A stretch of DNA of 64,000 nt. Source: Hemileia vastatrix. Lineage: Eukaryota; Basidiomycota; Pucciniomycetes; Pucciniales; Zaghouaniaceae. The position numbers were made by a program, and so were the translations under genes. The notes under the pieces are model-generated. The model was not told the origin of the DNA and ran no database searches. It worked only from the letters and a program-made list of their open reading frames with translations. Within the stretch, counting starts at the first letter, position 1, and every line of letters begins with the position of its first letter. Positions 21,203-32,719 of the stretch are shown one piece after another. The stretch spans positions 6,331,501 through 6,395,500 of the forward strand of contig JASXTE010000011.1 in NCBI GenBank assembly GCA_030280995.1. Reading direction: 5' to 3'.

Positions 21203-22158
21203 TTTGGTGTCTTCAGACATATTAGCCCACCAAGCAGTGTTCTGAATTTTAAACATTATTTTTTCAAGATATAAACATTCTGCCAACATGTCATCATGAC
21301 AAATTTTCAAGATGATTTCTTTCATAGAAGGAGGAATGACAATAACATTACTAAACTTTCTTCTATAATAGAGGTAGCCTTCATCAACTTAAAATTTTTC
21401 CATTGTTCAAATCATTTTGGTAATTTGGTGGTAGGTTTTTAATTAATGCTTGTATTAAAGCATTCTTTAGATCATTTAATATAGTACGAATATTTTTCAA
21501 GTCAGTGTCTTTCTCATATGAATCCAGAATAAGCTGTAATAGCTCTTCCTCCATATCAACCACATATATCCCATAAATGTGAACTATTTCATTCTCATGA
21601 ACATATGCAGGATTTGAGTCATCATTTGGCAAAGGTAACCTTGATAAAATATCCACATTTGAGTGAACAATACCAGCCCTACAAATTATTGACTTCTTCC
21701 TCTGTATTCCTGAAAAGCCAACTTCCATCTGAAGATGTGTCTGTTAGGTGATTTTAAGCTTGAGAGGGACTTCACTGCACTGCAGTCAGTAGCAAGTTCA
21801 AATTTCTGGTCATCCATAAAATAATGTAATTTTTCCAGAGCCCACACAACTTTCAAATACTCAAACTTGGTTTCAATTCACTATTTCTCAAGGTTCTTGA
21901 AATATAACAAATTACTAATTCTAATACTTTGTCATTCATTACTTGTTTTTGGTGGAGGGAAGCATCAAGGCCAATAAAACTGGAATCAGTGTATAAAACA
22001 AATGGTTGATTAAATTCAGGAAAAGAAAGAATTTGAGCTGACATAAAGCATTTTTTCATGGTGTCAAAAGCTCTTTGTCTTTCACTGTTCCAGAAAGAAG
22101 CAAAATTGTTCCTAATTAATTGGGTTAGTGATAATGCTAGTATTTCCACTTCCTGCAA
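21203..22158 (-). pseudogene. Element D: truncated RNase H and integrase N-terminus
   Basis: Minus strand, high to low: the gag exon 2 start (MQEVEI, about 22141-22158) joins by deletion to the end of RT (LSLTQLIRN). RNase H follows (VLYTDSSFIGLDASLHQKQ, about 21950-22000), then the connection domain and the integrase zinc-finger start (AGHVDDLE-like, about 21280-21380). It ends at the codons for MSEDTK (about 21203-21230), where the LTR begins. A frameshift lies near 21855 and a stop near 21735. Missing are most of gag, protease, RT, the integrase core, the chromodomain and the polypurine tract. Confidence 0.78.
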
Positions 22159-22225
22159 TTACACATCTTGATTGGTCCAATAATTGATTAATTTGAGCCA
22201 ATTTTGTAGTCAAGGGAGAACTTAC

Positions 22226-22297
22226 AGAAGTAGATTCATCATAATCAATTAAATCCAATTGCTCATCACAGCCAGCAGAAGCACCTTGATCAGTCAT
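22226..22297 (-). pseudogene. Element D gag exon 1
   Basis: The ATG at 22295-22297 begins MTDQGASAGCDEQLDLIDYD. The exon ends ACTTCT at 22226, before a 73-bp intron (22153-22225, GTAAGT...ATTGCAG). The next exon starts GAAGTGGAAATA and is cut by the internal deletion a few codons later. The peptide is acidic. C1 and H have the same N-terminus, which differs from the MSSSLA start of B-type elements. Confidence 0.75.
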
Positions 22298-23315
22298 CTT
22301 GTAATTTTAACCTGAACTGAGGGAAGGAAATATTAAGAAATATTAGTTTTGTTTTTGCTTTATTAAAAGAAAAATAATAAAAATAAAAATTTAAAATATA
22401 AAAATTTTCAGGACAAAAATCAACTGAAATAATAATCACAATTTTATTAATTCAAAATAATTTTGTAACCAGGATTAAAAGAAATCAACTGAAGTAATAA
22501 AATTAATTGTTAATTAAAAATTTAAATTTTGATAATTATCAGGGTTAAAAACAACTTTAGGAATTTAATTACCCTTAATGTCAACTGAAAATAATTTAAT
22601 TACCAGGACTTATTGTCAACTGAAATAATTTTAATTACCAGGACTTATTTTCAAATGAAATAAATTTAATTACCAGGACTTATTGTCAACTAAAAAAATT
22701 TAAATTACCAGGGCTTAATGTCAACTAAAATAATTTTGATTACCAGGACTTAATGTCAACTGAAATAATTTGATATAATTAATTTAATTAATTTATAATA
22801 TTATTAATTTACTGCCAGGACAATTTGTCAACTGAAACAATAATATAAAATTCTAATTATCAGGACAAAAGTCAACTGAAATAATTAAAAAAAATAATAT
22901 ATTTAATTTAATTTTTATCACTTCTAGGACTAAGAAAAAAATATTTCTATCTTTGTCAACTAGGAAAATAAAAAATTCTAATTTACAAAACACCTCCCCC
23001 TGTAAAATGAGAAAATTAATTCCACTTACAGAGTGCTGAGTAAAAAGAAATACCTAAACTATGAAAATTGCAAAGTGACCCACAAATAGTAATCAATATA
23101 ATTACCACAAATATATATGACTATTGTAAATATATAAATTAATTTTTGGAGTGTGGTTCAATTCCTGTTTGCAGAAAAAAAATAAGTCACGTGACTGATG
23201 ATGTTTGTGCTTTTTGTCATCCACTTGTCCCTATAGATACCTTTATATCAATGGTCCCTTGGTCTCCCGCCTCAAGTTATCAATTCGCTGTTGAAAATTC
23301 TGAGAGGGTCCCAAC
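22298..23315 (-). other. Element D leader with the clearest repeat array
   Basis: Bases 22427-22880 hold about ten units; the central five or six (about 22577-22780) are regular at about 35 bp, with core ccaggactta-tgtcaactga. The LTR-adjacent sequence on the minus strand is gttgggaccctctcag (23300-23315), a diverged primer-site region. The block gtggttcaattcctg near 23154-23168 is shared with C1 and H. Confidence 0.72.
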
Positions 23316-24124
23316 TGTCAATGGGTCATTTGGTTTAGAAGGTTCAATTGGAGGTCCAACGGGGAGTTCAAGTGGAATATAGGACTTTTAAAGTCAAGGT
23401 ACATAGTTTTATTTCTTTTGATTAATTTACTCAATATATAAGAGGTAGGGGTTTAGAATAATATTATAATTTAAAATTTAGAATTACGGTAATGTAAATA
23501 CTAAACTGATAAAATAGAGTAATAAGTATAGTATCTAATAGATATGTTATAAAAATGGTAAGTAAAAAGAATGAATTTAAAAAGTACAAAAGGAGAGGGC
23601 CTTTTATAGGCAAAAGGTGAGAGATAACACATGGAGTTAACAACATCCAATGAGAGAGTGTGATAGAAAAAACTTAGTGAAAAGAGAGTATGTGAATATA
23701 AAAAAGATATACTAAAATGATGCATCAATAAAAGGTATCATATTTATTTGATATAAATCTTGAGTTCACTTAGATTGTCACACTTAGTATAGAACATTTA
23801 ATTTAAAATGTTATTTTAACTGAATTTTGATTTTCTTAATAAAGAAATTTGAAATTTTTAGATTTTTAAAATTTTAACAATATTTTCATTCTATTTTCAA
23901 CTTAATTATTGAGCACAGTGATAGGGAGTAAAAAATATACAGAAAATTTATAAATTTTTATTAATTACTAAATTTATGTATTGTATTTATCTAGTTAATT
24001 GTAAGTAATACATATTTAAATAATAGATAATTAATTATTAAGAAGAATTTAAAAAAAAGGTGTGGCTTCAATTCAGTATGATAATTAATTATCTTACTGG
24101 ATAAGTCTAGTAGCCTGGCTGACA
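23316..24124 (-). repeat. LTR C3 (type C, 809 bp), shared by elements D and E
   Basis: Plus-strand ends are TGTCAATGGG (23316) and gcctggctgaca (24124). The side at 24125 carries a polypurine tract (minus: ggagttagggag) and the pol end of E, so this is the 3' LTR of E. The side at 23315 carries the primer-site region and leader of D, so it is also the 5' LTR of D. A promoter block lies near 23605 (ccttttataggc, minus TATA-like). Confidence 0.88.
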
Positions 24125-24155
24125 CTCCCTAACTCCAAAAAATTAAAAATTAAAA

Positions 24156-25520
24156 ATGCTATGATTTTTTCTTTTTATACTTCTTTAGTAGAGTAGAAAT
24201 ATTAGATATCTCCTTCCCAGATATCCAAGAATCATATTCAGATGATTTTTTCTTGAATCTCAAAAAATATTCTGTACCTTTTTCAGCAGTGACTATTCTG
24301 TTATTCATAATCTTATAAATTTCTGATGCCTCAGTGATTTCATTAGGGGTTTTCTTTGGTCTTCCCCTCCTTTTTGGAAATAAATCACTATTGGATGTGT
24401 AAGGTTTCAAAAGAGATATTGGAAAAACAGGATGTTTTCTGCCATATGGAGAATACAAAATAACTTCAACTGCATTATCTCCAATCATTCTTCTGACAAC
24501 AAATGGACCAAAAAACAGGTCTTTCAATTTGTTATTACCTTGTAAATTGAAGGGGACTGTAAAAATTAACACTTCATCACCCTTTTTAAAAGTGTACTCC
24601 TTATGGGATTTGTCCCCTATCTTCTTCTCATATTCAAAGGATTTTTCAATACATTTTTGAGAATGACTTCTGCAAAGTTGTTCCATTTTAAGAAAAGATT
24701 TTATACCAGGATTTAAATCCAATTTAGTTATTTTATATTGAGAATTTGGGCAGGAGTATTTGTAACATATCCAAGTCAGAGCTCAAAAGGCTTTCTTTGA
24801 GTAACAGAATGAGCAGTGCTATTATAAGCAAATTCCAACCCAGGAAGTAAGGTAACCCAATCAAGAGTGAATCTGTAATTGTATTTATACTCAAGGCCAA
24901 AGGCACAATACCTTCTTATCATGTCCTTTAAATTCTGAATCATTCTTTCAGCTAATTCATCAGTCTGAGGGTGATTGGCAGTAGAAAGTTTCAGATCACA
25001 ACCACAAACATCCATCAGAGACATCCAAAATTCAGAAGTAAATTTATGATCTCTGTCAGAGATTATGGCTTTAGGAAAAAAAGCAGTATTTAAAATATGA
25101 GACCACAATAAGAAAGCTAATTCTTTAGTGGAAACATCCTTGTGAGTAGGGATAAACTTACACATTTTTTTGAATCTGTCCACAATAACCCAACAAGAGT
25201 TATTACTGTCTTTTCCAGAAATGGGTAATCCTATTACAAAATCCATGTTTATTATCTGCTATGGTGCATCAGGAGGTTCAATATGTTGCATTAATTCAGC
25301 TCTCTTACCAGTCAATCTTTTTGATTTTTGGCAAGAATCACAAGATTCAACATATAATTTGGTGTCTTCAGAAATATTAACCCACCAAGAAGTGTTTTTA
25401 ATTCTGATCATTATTTTTTCAAGATCAAAATGTCCAGCTAATATGTCATCATGACAAATTTTTAAGATCATTTCTTTCATAGAAGGAGAAATAACAATGA
25501 CATTACTCAACATTCTTCTA
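24156..25520 (-). pseudogene. Element E integrase and chromodomain
   Basis: Integrase inserts the cDNA. The zinc finger is at 25320-25480, with histidines in ICHDDILAGHFD and cysteines in CDSCQKSK. The core is at 24776-25246: Asp in VIVDRF, Asp in SDRDHKF and Glu in LAERMIQ are all present. A stop separates finger and core (near 25258), and another separates the core from the C-terminal part (about 24730-24775). The GPF module (FFGPFVVRRM) is near 24520. The chromodomain-like end runs about 24190-24310 (EYFLRF...SWISGKEI). Relative to canonical chromodomains, the first aromatic region and the KW-to-RF position look variant. Confidence 0.85.
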
Positions 25521-27200
25521 TAATATAGATATCCTTCATCAATTTAAAATTTACCTTTTTCCAAAGCCATTTGGTACTTTGTTCAAAGGGTTTTAATTAA
25601 TTCTTGAAATGAAGCATTCTTTAGATCATTTAATATGGTGCATAACTTTTTTTAGTCAGTGTCCTTCTTATATGAATCCAGAATAAGCTGTAATAGCTCT
25701 TTCTCCATATCAACCACATATATCCCACAAATATGAATAATTTCATCCTCAGGATCATAAGCAGGATTAGAGTCATCATTTGGTAAAGGTAACCTTGATA
25801 ACATATCCACATTAGAGTGAACAATAGCAGCACTATGAATAATTTTCATTCTCCCTCTCTATTCCTGAACAGCTAACTGCCATCTGAACATATGTCTGTT
25901 AGGTGTTTTCAAGTTTAAAAGGTATTTAACTGCACTGCAGTCAGTGAAAAGTTCAAATTTCTGGTCATCCAGGTAATAATGTAGCTTTTCTAGAGCCCAC
26001 ACTACGGCTAAAAAATCAAGCTGAGTGGCACCATATTTCAATTCACTATTTCTCAAGGTTCTTGAAATGTAACAAATTACTACTTCTGATACTTTATTAT
26101 TCATCACTTGATTTTGATGGATGGCAGCACCAAGACCAATAAAACTGGAATCAGTGTACAAAAAAAATGGTTTATTAAAGTCAGGTAAAGCAAGAATTGG
26201 TTCCAACATCAAACAGTGTTTCATAGTGTCAAAAGCTCTCTGTCTTTCACTATTACAGACAAAAGCAACATCCTTTCTAGTCAATTGGGTAAGGGGTAAA
26301 TCTATGACTTGAAAATTTCTAATATACTTTCTATAGTATCCATACATTCCCAAAAAACTCTGGAGCTCTCTAACTGTGGTAGGAGCCTTCACCTGTTGTA
26401 TGGCTGCCACTTTGTTTTGGTCAACAAATATCTTTAACCCTGAAACAACATGACCAAATACTTTTAAAGAATGAAAACAAAATTTACATTTCTTCAAAGC
26501 AAGTGCCATATTTATTTCACCTATTTTGTGGAACACTTTACACAGGTGGTTAAGATGGTCCTCAAATGTTTTAGAGAATATAATGATATCATCAATATAA
26601 ACCATCAGCCATCCTTCAATTATCTCTTGATGGAATGTGTTATACATAACTTTTTGAAAAACTGAAGGGTAATTTTTAGGGCCAAATGGCATCCTAACAT
26701 ACTTATAAATACCCATATGAGTAGCAATCATCAGAAAATTCTGGGAATTCTTCTCAACAGGTACCTGGTGGTATCCCTTATTACCATCCAGACAGCTGAT
26801 ATATTCAGCACTTTGTAAGGTAGCATGTATAGAGCTAATTCTAGGTAAAGGATAGATATCATCAACAGTATAAGTATTTAATGCTCTATAGTCACCACAT
26901 AACCTGGCTTTATCTTTCTCATAAGAAATTAGAACAGGTGAGATAACACAATATTTAGGTGTTTCAACTACCTTTTGAGTAATATTCATTTCTAAAAGGG
27001 TAGAGATATTGTCTTCAATATCTTTTCTCTTTGTGGGAGAAGCAGGATAAGGCTTCTTCTTTAAACTAGGTGGTATTTCAGTAAATGGACAAGGTAATGA
27101 AAGTTTCATTTCTTCTTTAACTAATCCTAGTTCATTTGACCCATGAGCAAAGGCAATAGGAAAAGATTATCTCAATTTAACAATGGAATCTTTATCCTCA
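25520..27200 (-). pseudogene. Element E reverse transcriptase and RNase H (long open part 25859-27109)
   Basis: A 416-codon open stretch holds most of RT and RNase H. It contains DYRALNTYTVDDIYPLP, LDGNKGYHQVP, RMPFGPKNYPSVF, the active site YIDDIIIF (about 26590-26615), LGMYGYYRKY and the RNase H start LYTDSSFIGLGAA (about 26140-26180). A stop at 25856-25858 interrupts the RNase H/connection domain, which continues to about 25630. Among the minus copies this RT is the least damaged. The upstream segment (27110-27200) contains a stop before MKLSLP. Confidence 0.87.
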
Positions 27201-27279
27201 CCAGAAATTTGTTCTCCAAAAGAAGTATTTTCAATTTCAGACACACAGGCAGGCATTTCTTTTGTAGATCTTCCTTTAT

Positions 27280-27800
27280 ATTGAACCACAGAATAACATA
27301 TGTTCAATTCTGGTTTTAATAATTTTTTGGGGGAGGAAAACTTAAATTTTCACTTCCCATTCATCCTCATTGTGAAAAATTGGTTTGAAGGAGCCAATTT
27401 TATGCCATACTTGGTTAAAATATCATTTCCTATAATAAAACAACTGCTTAAGTTATCATTTTTCATGACAAAAAAATCACAAATAGCTCTTACAAAACCA
27501 TGGTTATATTTAAAAAACACTGTGGATTTGTATAAACCAATGGGGGACAAAACAGAGCCATAAACTCTCCAATTTTCAGAAATGATAGCCAAAAGTTTTG
27601 ATTTATAGTCTTGATCCACTGAAGCAAGTGCTTTTTCAGATACTACACTTCCTCAAGCTCCTGAATCCAGAACAAATTTGATGCTAATTCCATTGATCAA
27701 GACTGGTGGCTTGAGAGGGGCAAGAACAATTGAGCTATCCTCAATGTTCTTTATGATCTCATCATCCCTAACTGTAGATAAATCATTATTATCAATATCA
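27280..27800 (-). pseudogene. Element E protease region with a stop in the active-site motif
   Basis: On the minus strand the aspartic protease motif reads LDSGA, then TGA (27653-27655), then GSVVSE. Other copies have DSGAGG, so a glycine codon GGA has become TGA. The following protease fold and linker (27350-27619; FFKYNHGFVRAICDFFVMK) is open. Confidence 0.8.
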
Positions 27801-29936
27801 ATAGTATTTCAATAATGAATATCTTCCAGCATCAAGATTTCTTGTTGAGATTTATATAAAATATTGCTGGCACAATCACTTGAAGTATCATCCAGTGCTA
27901 TTGTGTTATCAGCAAGCTCCTCAGTTTTTTCAACAAGATTTATCTTCTTGTCACAAACATGGCCTTTCTGCCAAGGCTTGTTGCACTTGAAGCAAGTGTT
28001 TTTTGCGTACTTTTTAGGTGAAACAGGGGCAGAGGGATTACCAACCTTTTCCAAAGGCTTCTGCTGGTAAGTGGAGGATTTCTCTAAAGGTGTTATAGGA
28101 ATGAATCTTCTGGCAACATACTTGTTGTTTAGAAGGATCTCATTACAAGTATTAATAAAAGAGAATTTTCTCTGGAGAACTCAGTCCTAGCCACTACAAG
28201 TCCCTCAGAGACATTGGAAGTTTTTAAAGAATCCTGTTCTTTCATAACTAAAACTCCATATTTGGGTATATTTCCCTCAAGATTTTAACAAGTTTCATTA
28301 AGAACTCGAAAGGTTTATCAGGAGAAGAGCTATATCTAGTTTCCTCATACTGCATTTGTTGAGCCATTCTAAACTTGGAGCCACCAAATTGTTCTTTAAT
28401 CAATTTCGAGAACAGATTCATACCCCATTAGGGCTATATTGGTTAACAAAGAAATTAACTTAGACACAATTTTTTCATCTGGGAGTTTGTAAGAATTTTT
28501 TAGATTATCAATTCTGCAAATGAATTGCTGCCAATCAGAAGAAGAATCACCATCAAATGTTGGATACTGGTCAAGTTTTGGCCAATCCTTTTAATTTGAA
28601 GTAGTCTCCTTGTTACAAGCTTATTTCTGAGCAAGGAGGAGCTGTAACTTCTCCAATCGGGAAGTAATTTCATTGTTTAATCCTTCTGTGGATGATCCAG
28701 GTACATTATCAATTTTTGATGGAAACTCAGTGATATCAACAGGTATTTCTGGAACTAATTTTTCTTTGGATAAACTGGGAACAGGTAAAATTGGGATATC
28801 CTTATCAAAAGGTTCTTTCAAAGAAATTTCAGAAAACATTTGATTATATAACAATGAATTCAATTTCTCCTCAATGGTTGTTAACCTAGTTTTTACTCTT
28901 GGAATACTAGATAAATCCTCATTTATGGTTGAAAAAGATAATTGATTCTTATTTTGTAAAGATGAATAATGGCTACTCAATCTTTCTAAGTTCATCTTGT
29001 GTTGCTCTAGCCCCTGGAAACAGATGGACACAGTAGCTTTTAATTTAGAAATATCATTCTTGATATTTTGACATAAAGCAACTTTCTTTTCATGAGTTAC
29101 TTTGTAATTAAACAAATCATCAGAGACTCTCTGTAACTCACTCCTCAATGCTTGATAACCCTTTTCAGTTAACAAACTATTTTATTTCTGAGTCAATTGC
29201 ATGTTTTTCATTATATTATTTAGCTTAGTAATAATATCTCTCAAATATTCATCATTAATTTTGCTACATCTTGAGTGTTACTCAATAAAGAAACAGAGTA
29301 ACTTTCCAGATTCTCATAAAACTCAGGATCAAGTGTTTCATCAATAATAGCTATATCAGGATTTATTGTTGAAGTAGCAAATTAAAACTAAAGGATTAGA
29401 TACATTAGAATATTGAGTGATTTGTCTACTCTTATCAGCCTCTACTGGTCTCACAGTTTCATCTCCTCTTCCAGAATTACCTGAAGGAACTGAATCAGCA
29501 ACAAGAAATGGTACTTGAGGTTCAATAGACTGGCTTACCAAGGCTTGGGAAAGATCTGAATATTATTTTTTCTTTTTCTGCCTGCTTGATAAGGGTGAGG
29601 AGCAGTGGGGTTGAATCGACTGGGTCTTGATCAAACTGCCTGAGGCATTTGAGGCTGCTGATGTTGAGACAGATAATCTTACTGGGTGTTTAACTGATCC
29701 CACTTCCACTTTAATACTTCCACCTTTTCTGGTTGCTGGGGAGCAAATTTTGGAAGATCCCTGGGGGGAAGAGGTCTCCTCTTCTCTTTAAAAAGGCATC
29801 TACTTTTCTTACCTTTTGTTCTAGTGAGTCTGTTCTTGCTCTCAGTCTTAAGCTCTCTGTCCTCAGCTCCTTTATGTGGGTGGAGAGAATATTTACTTGA
29901 TGAGGTAGAGGCATCTTTTAAATTTTGAAAAAAATT
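27800..29936 (-). pseudogene. Element E gag (coiled coil, capsid, zinc knuckle), 5' end lost
   Basis: The start is replaced by LTR sequence at about 29936. What remains, high to low: a coiled coil (HQVNILSTHIKELRTESLRL, near 29890), a Pro-rich linker, a middle segment from the GGTAATTCTGG site (29489 down), a long coiled-coil region (28621-29175), a capsid-like part with PTFDGDSSSDWQ (about 28530-28575) and a zinc knuckle CFKCNKPWQKGHVC (about 27957-27998, CX2CX7HXC). Several frame changes lie at about 29700, 29350, 29176 and 28100-28600. Gag would form the particle shell and bind RNA. Confidence 0.75.
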
Positions 29937-30261
29937 TGACTTAAAAGGTTATTTTGACTGAATTTTAAATTTCTTAATAAAGAAATTTGAATTTTTTAGA
30001 TTTTTATTATTTTAACAATATTTTTATTTTCTTTTCAACTTTATTATTGAGCACAGTTTTAGGGATTAAAAAATATACAGGACATTTATTAATTTTTATT
30101 AATTACTAAATTTAATTATTGTACTTAGCTATTTAATTGTAAGTAATACATAAGTAAATAATAGATAATTAATTATTAATAAGAATTAAAAAAAAGGTGT
30201 GGCTTCATTTCAGTATGATAATCAATTGTTTTACTGGATAAGTCTAGTAGCCTGGCTGACA
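29937..30261 (-). repeat. Truncated 5' LTR of element E
   Basis: It matches 23800-24124 of LTR C3 (shared tggataagtctagtagcctg, ggtgtggcttca-ttcagtatg). It retains only the first about 325 bp (upstream U3). The promoter side is gone and joins gag at about 29936. The outer edge ends CTGACA at 30261. Confidence 0.85.
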
Positions 30262-31170
30262 TCCAGTTTGGAAAACTTAATCTACTTCATTCAAAAAATT
30301 TTCATAGATTTATTGGTTTTGATATGATTACTGGGTCATTTTGGAGGCCTGGGAATATTATTAAGGGCTTGAAAACTTAATTCATTTTTTTATATTTTTT
30401 TAGTTTTCATATTATTTTCTTTGGATTAGTTATTAATTTGTTTCCTTTATGGTATATGCTTTTATCTGTTTCTTCTATCTATGGTATAGTTGTATGTTAT
30501 CATTGATTATGATTGAGGGCCCGAACTAGAGGTCTGGGTGATGAAACTGCTTGAGTAGACACCATAGGGAGGTGATGAGTGCTCAAAGTGCTGTAATTTC
30601 TGGGGATAGCTGTGGAATGACTTGGACTGAGGGTCTGAGAACTCCTGTAGATTTTGGTATAAGTCACTACATAATATAGGGGGTGAAGTTGCTAGAAAGT
30701 CCCCAACCTGAACTCAGATGGAACTCAGAGTGAAGCTGCACTGAAACCATACTGAACTCTACTTGAAAACCCACCTAAAACTGTTCTTCTGAGCAGTTTT
30801 CTTCCCTTTTTGTATGGTTCATTTGTCAATAGCTCAATGTGTGTTCAATCTGTGGTGAGTTTGGGTCCAAGGCTGCGGACTTTCTAGCAAGTTGGCCCCC
30901 CATATTGTATGGCCAGTAAAGGGGGACCTACCTAGTTATTGAACATCAGTTAAACAATCACAAACAGTTATTATCATATATAAATATATTTTAAAACCCC
31001 TATAAATTGATTCTAACTTTATACTAGCTATAACTATAATTTATTAGTCTATTTTCAACCACTAGCATGCACCAAATTTAAATATTTTGAGTTAAAAATT
31101 GAGTATTACAGTTTTTTTTATCTTTTCCTAAAGTTTATTCCATAAATCTTTTATTATTAAGTTATTTGAT
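30262..31170. repeat. Repeat R, copy 2 (interrupted by a MITE-2)
   Basis: This matches 3495-4160: tccagtttgg start, tgttat-attgat-atgatggag-like block, ggtctgggtgatgaaa near 30530, gggaggtgatg near 30570, and the tail ataaattga near 31005 and accactagcatgca near 31060. A 240-bp inverted-repeat element (30671-30910) interrupts it. The start coincides with the outer edge of the E LTR, just as copy 1 starts at the edge of the A LTR. Confidence 0.62.
30671..30910. mobile_element. MITE-2, full copy (terminal inverted repeats)
   Basis: The left end (ataatataggggg-gaagttgctagaaagtcc) and the right end read in reverse complement (atacaatatggggggccaacttgctagaaagtcc) match over about 35 bp. The internal 170 bp has no ORF. 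It sits inside repeat R, so the empty site is visible at 3900. A short TA-type duplication is possible, but I cannot fix it. Confidence 0.72.
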
Positions 31171-31302
31171 CATTAATATTCACTAAAAAATCGTAATTAT
31201 TAACTAGCAAACATTGAAAATTGGAAGTCTTTCCTAACTTACTACTTATTATTTTAGTATAACCTTAGTTAGGACTTGTTATTTACTCTATTAAAAACCA
31301 AG

Positions 31303-31425
31303 CAATATTTTGTGAAACTTTCCAGAAAGTCCTCAACTTGAATTCAGATGGAAATCAGATGGGAGTCAGACTGAACCCATAATGAACTCATACTGAGCTT
31401 TACTTTGAACTCATAGTTCACTCTT
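31303..31425. mobile_element. MITE-2 fragment (left half)
   Basis: caatattttgtgaaactttccagaaagtcc followed by gaattcagatggaaatcag parallels the left half of the copy at 30671 (ctagaaagtcc, aactcagatggaactcag, actgaac-cata-tgaact). The right end is not visible. Confidence 0.55.
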
Positions 31426-31429
31426 TTCC

Positions 31430-32719
31430 AAGGATGGATTGATCTTTAATGAAAGGATAGTGAAATTTTATAGCACAATTAATGGAAATAAACTAAGGAG
31501 AGCTTAAGAATCAGATTATTTTACAGTATTCTTTAATGAAACATAATTCATTGTTAATTTTGAATTGAAATTGATCAATAAAAGGATGGAAAATTGTATT
31601 ATTCATTACAAACATGAATTTTTTACTTGCTTAATTTTTTCATCAATTTTTTCATCAATTTTTTTGGAAGACATATAAAACACAATCAGTGACTGATTTT
31701 GTTGAAAACTCCTGTCAACTCATAATTTGAAATTTTTATTTTTAAGTTTCGACTGTATAAACTGATTTTTTTTGCTTTGAATTTATAATATTTGATTATG
31801 CAATATAATTACTGTCAGTTAAATTAAGTTATCTAAAAAACCCATTCAACCATCAAAATTCTTAAATTTTATATCCTAGAATTCAGTTGAAAAAAGGCAC
31901 AAATAAAGAGTTCAAATATAGGAACTCATTTTTTTCTGATTTCTGACTCAATATAGGAGTCACACACCTTCTTTATACTAAGAAATATTATTTTAAATAA
32001 TATTTGGATATTTTTCTTGAAGAAGGTCCAATTCTTATGATAGTAGAGTTTAATCCAGTTTTCAAGATTTTCAAATTCAAAAGGATGATTAAAGTAAAAT
32101 AAAACAAATTTCTGAATTTTACAGTTCTGTATATTCCTCAAATACTTAGAATTTCATATGATAACCTTATTTAAAGAAAAACATAGATGAGATTAAAATT
32201 TTTTTGGTGATATATTTTATCACCATTTCATAAGAATATTATGAGTTTGTAGAGTTATTTCATGAATTGAAAAATTAATCACTACACAGTAAATTTTTAA
32301 TGTGACAAAAAGACATATAAACCAAAATAAAATCTTCAAGATAAAGTAAATATAAAAAAATAAAATTCTTCAAAATGTAACATTAACTCTAAAGTGTGCT
32401 TGAATATTATTTTTTGGGATAAGAAAAGTGTTCACAAGTAAATATAACTCACACATTTAAAAAACTTTCTTGTTTGAAATGAGTTTTTAACTTTTAATTT
32501 AAGACTTTATTTTTTTCAAGGAGCCTCTGCAGTAGGCAGAAGTGATGTTTTTTATCATCCTATCAGTTTCTTATTGAAGTACTACTATATGATGTTTATT
32601 TTGTACAAGTGACACAATAGACATTTTTAAATATCCCTATTGGAAAAGAATAGCATTAAAAAGATTAAATTTTTGTTAATATAAACCTTACTGAATATTC
32701 TAAATTAATAGACATAATA
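31430..32719. other. AT-rich region without a recognised gene
   Basis: Low-complexity A/T-rich DNA. The only ORF of note (31926-32141, minus, 71 codons) is rich in N, K, F and I, as expected by chance here. No LTR or pol similarity is seen. Confidence 0.4.

Larger units (their letters stand above)
24125..30261 (-). mobile_element. Element E: minus chromovirus with truncated 5' LTR (body)
   Basis: Minus strand, high to low: a truncated LTR (29937-30261), gag missing its start, protease, RT, RNase H, integrase, chromodomain, a polypurine tract (24125-24136), then LTR C3. The LTR loss removes the promoter, R, U5, primer-site region, leader and gag exon 1. The copy therefore cannot be transcribed normally or primed. 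Confidence 0.85.

Noticed and set aside
22577..22780. Regular 35-bp repeats suggestive of a CRISPR array
   Set aside because: Eukaryotic context; units and spacers are both degenerate and similar, there are no unique spacers and no cas genes, and the array lies at a fixed place in retrotransposon leaders.
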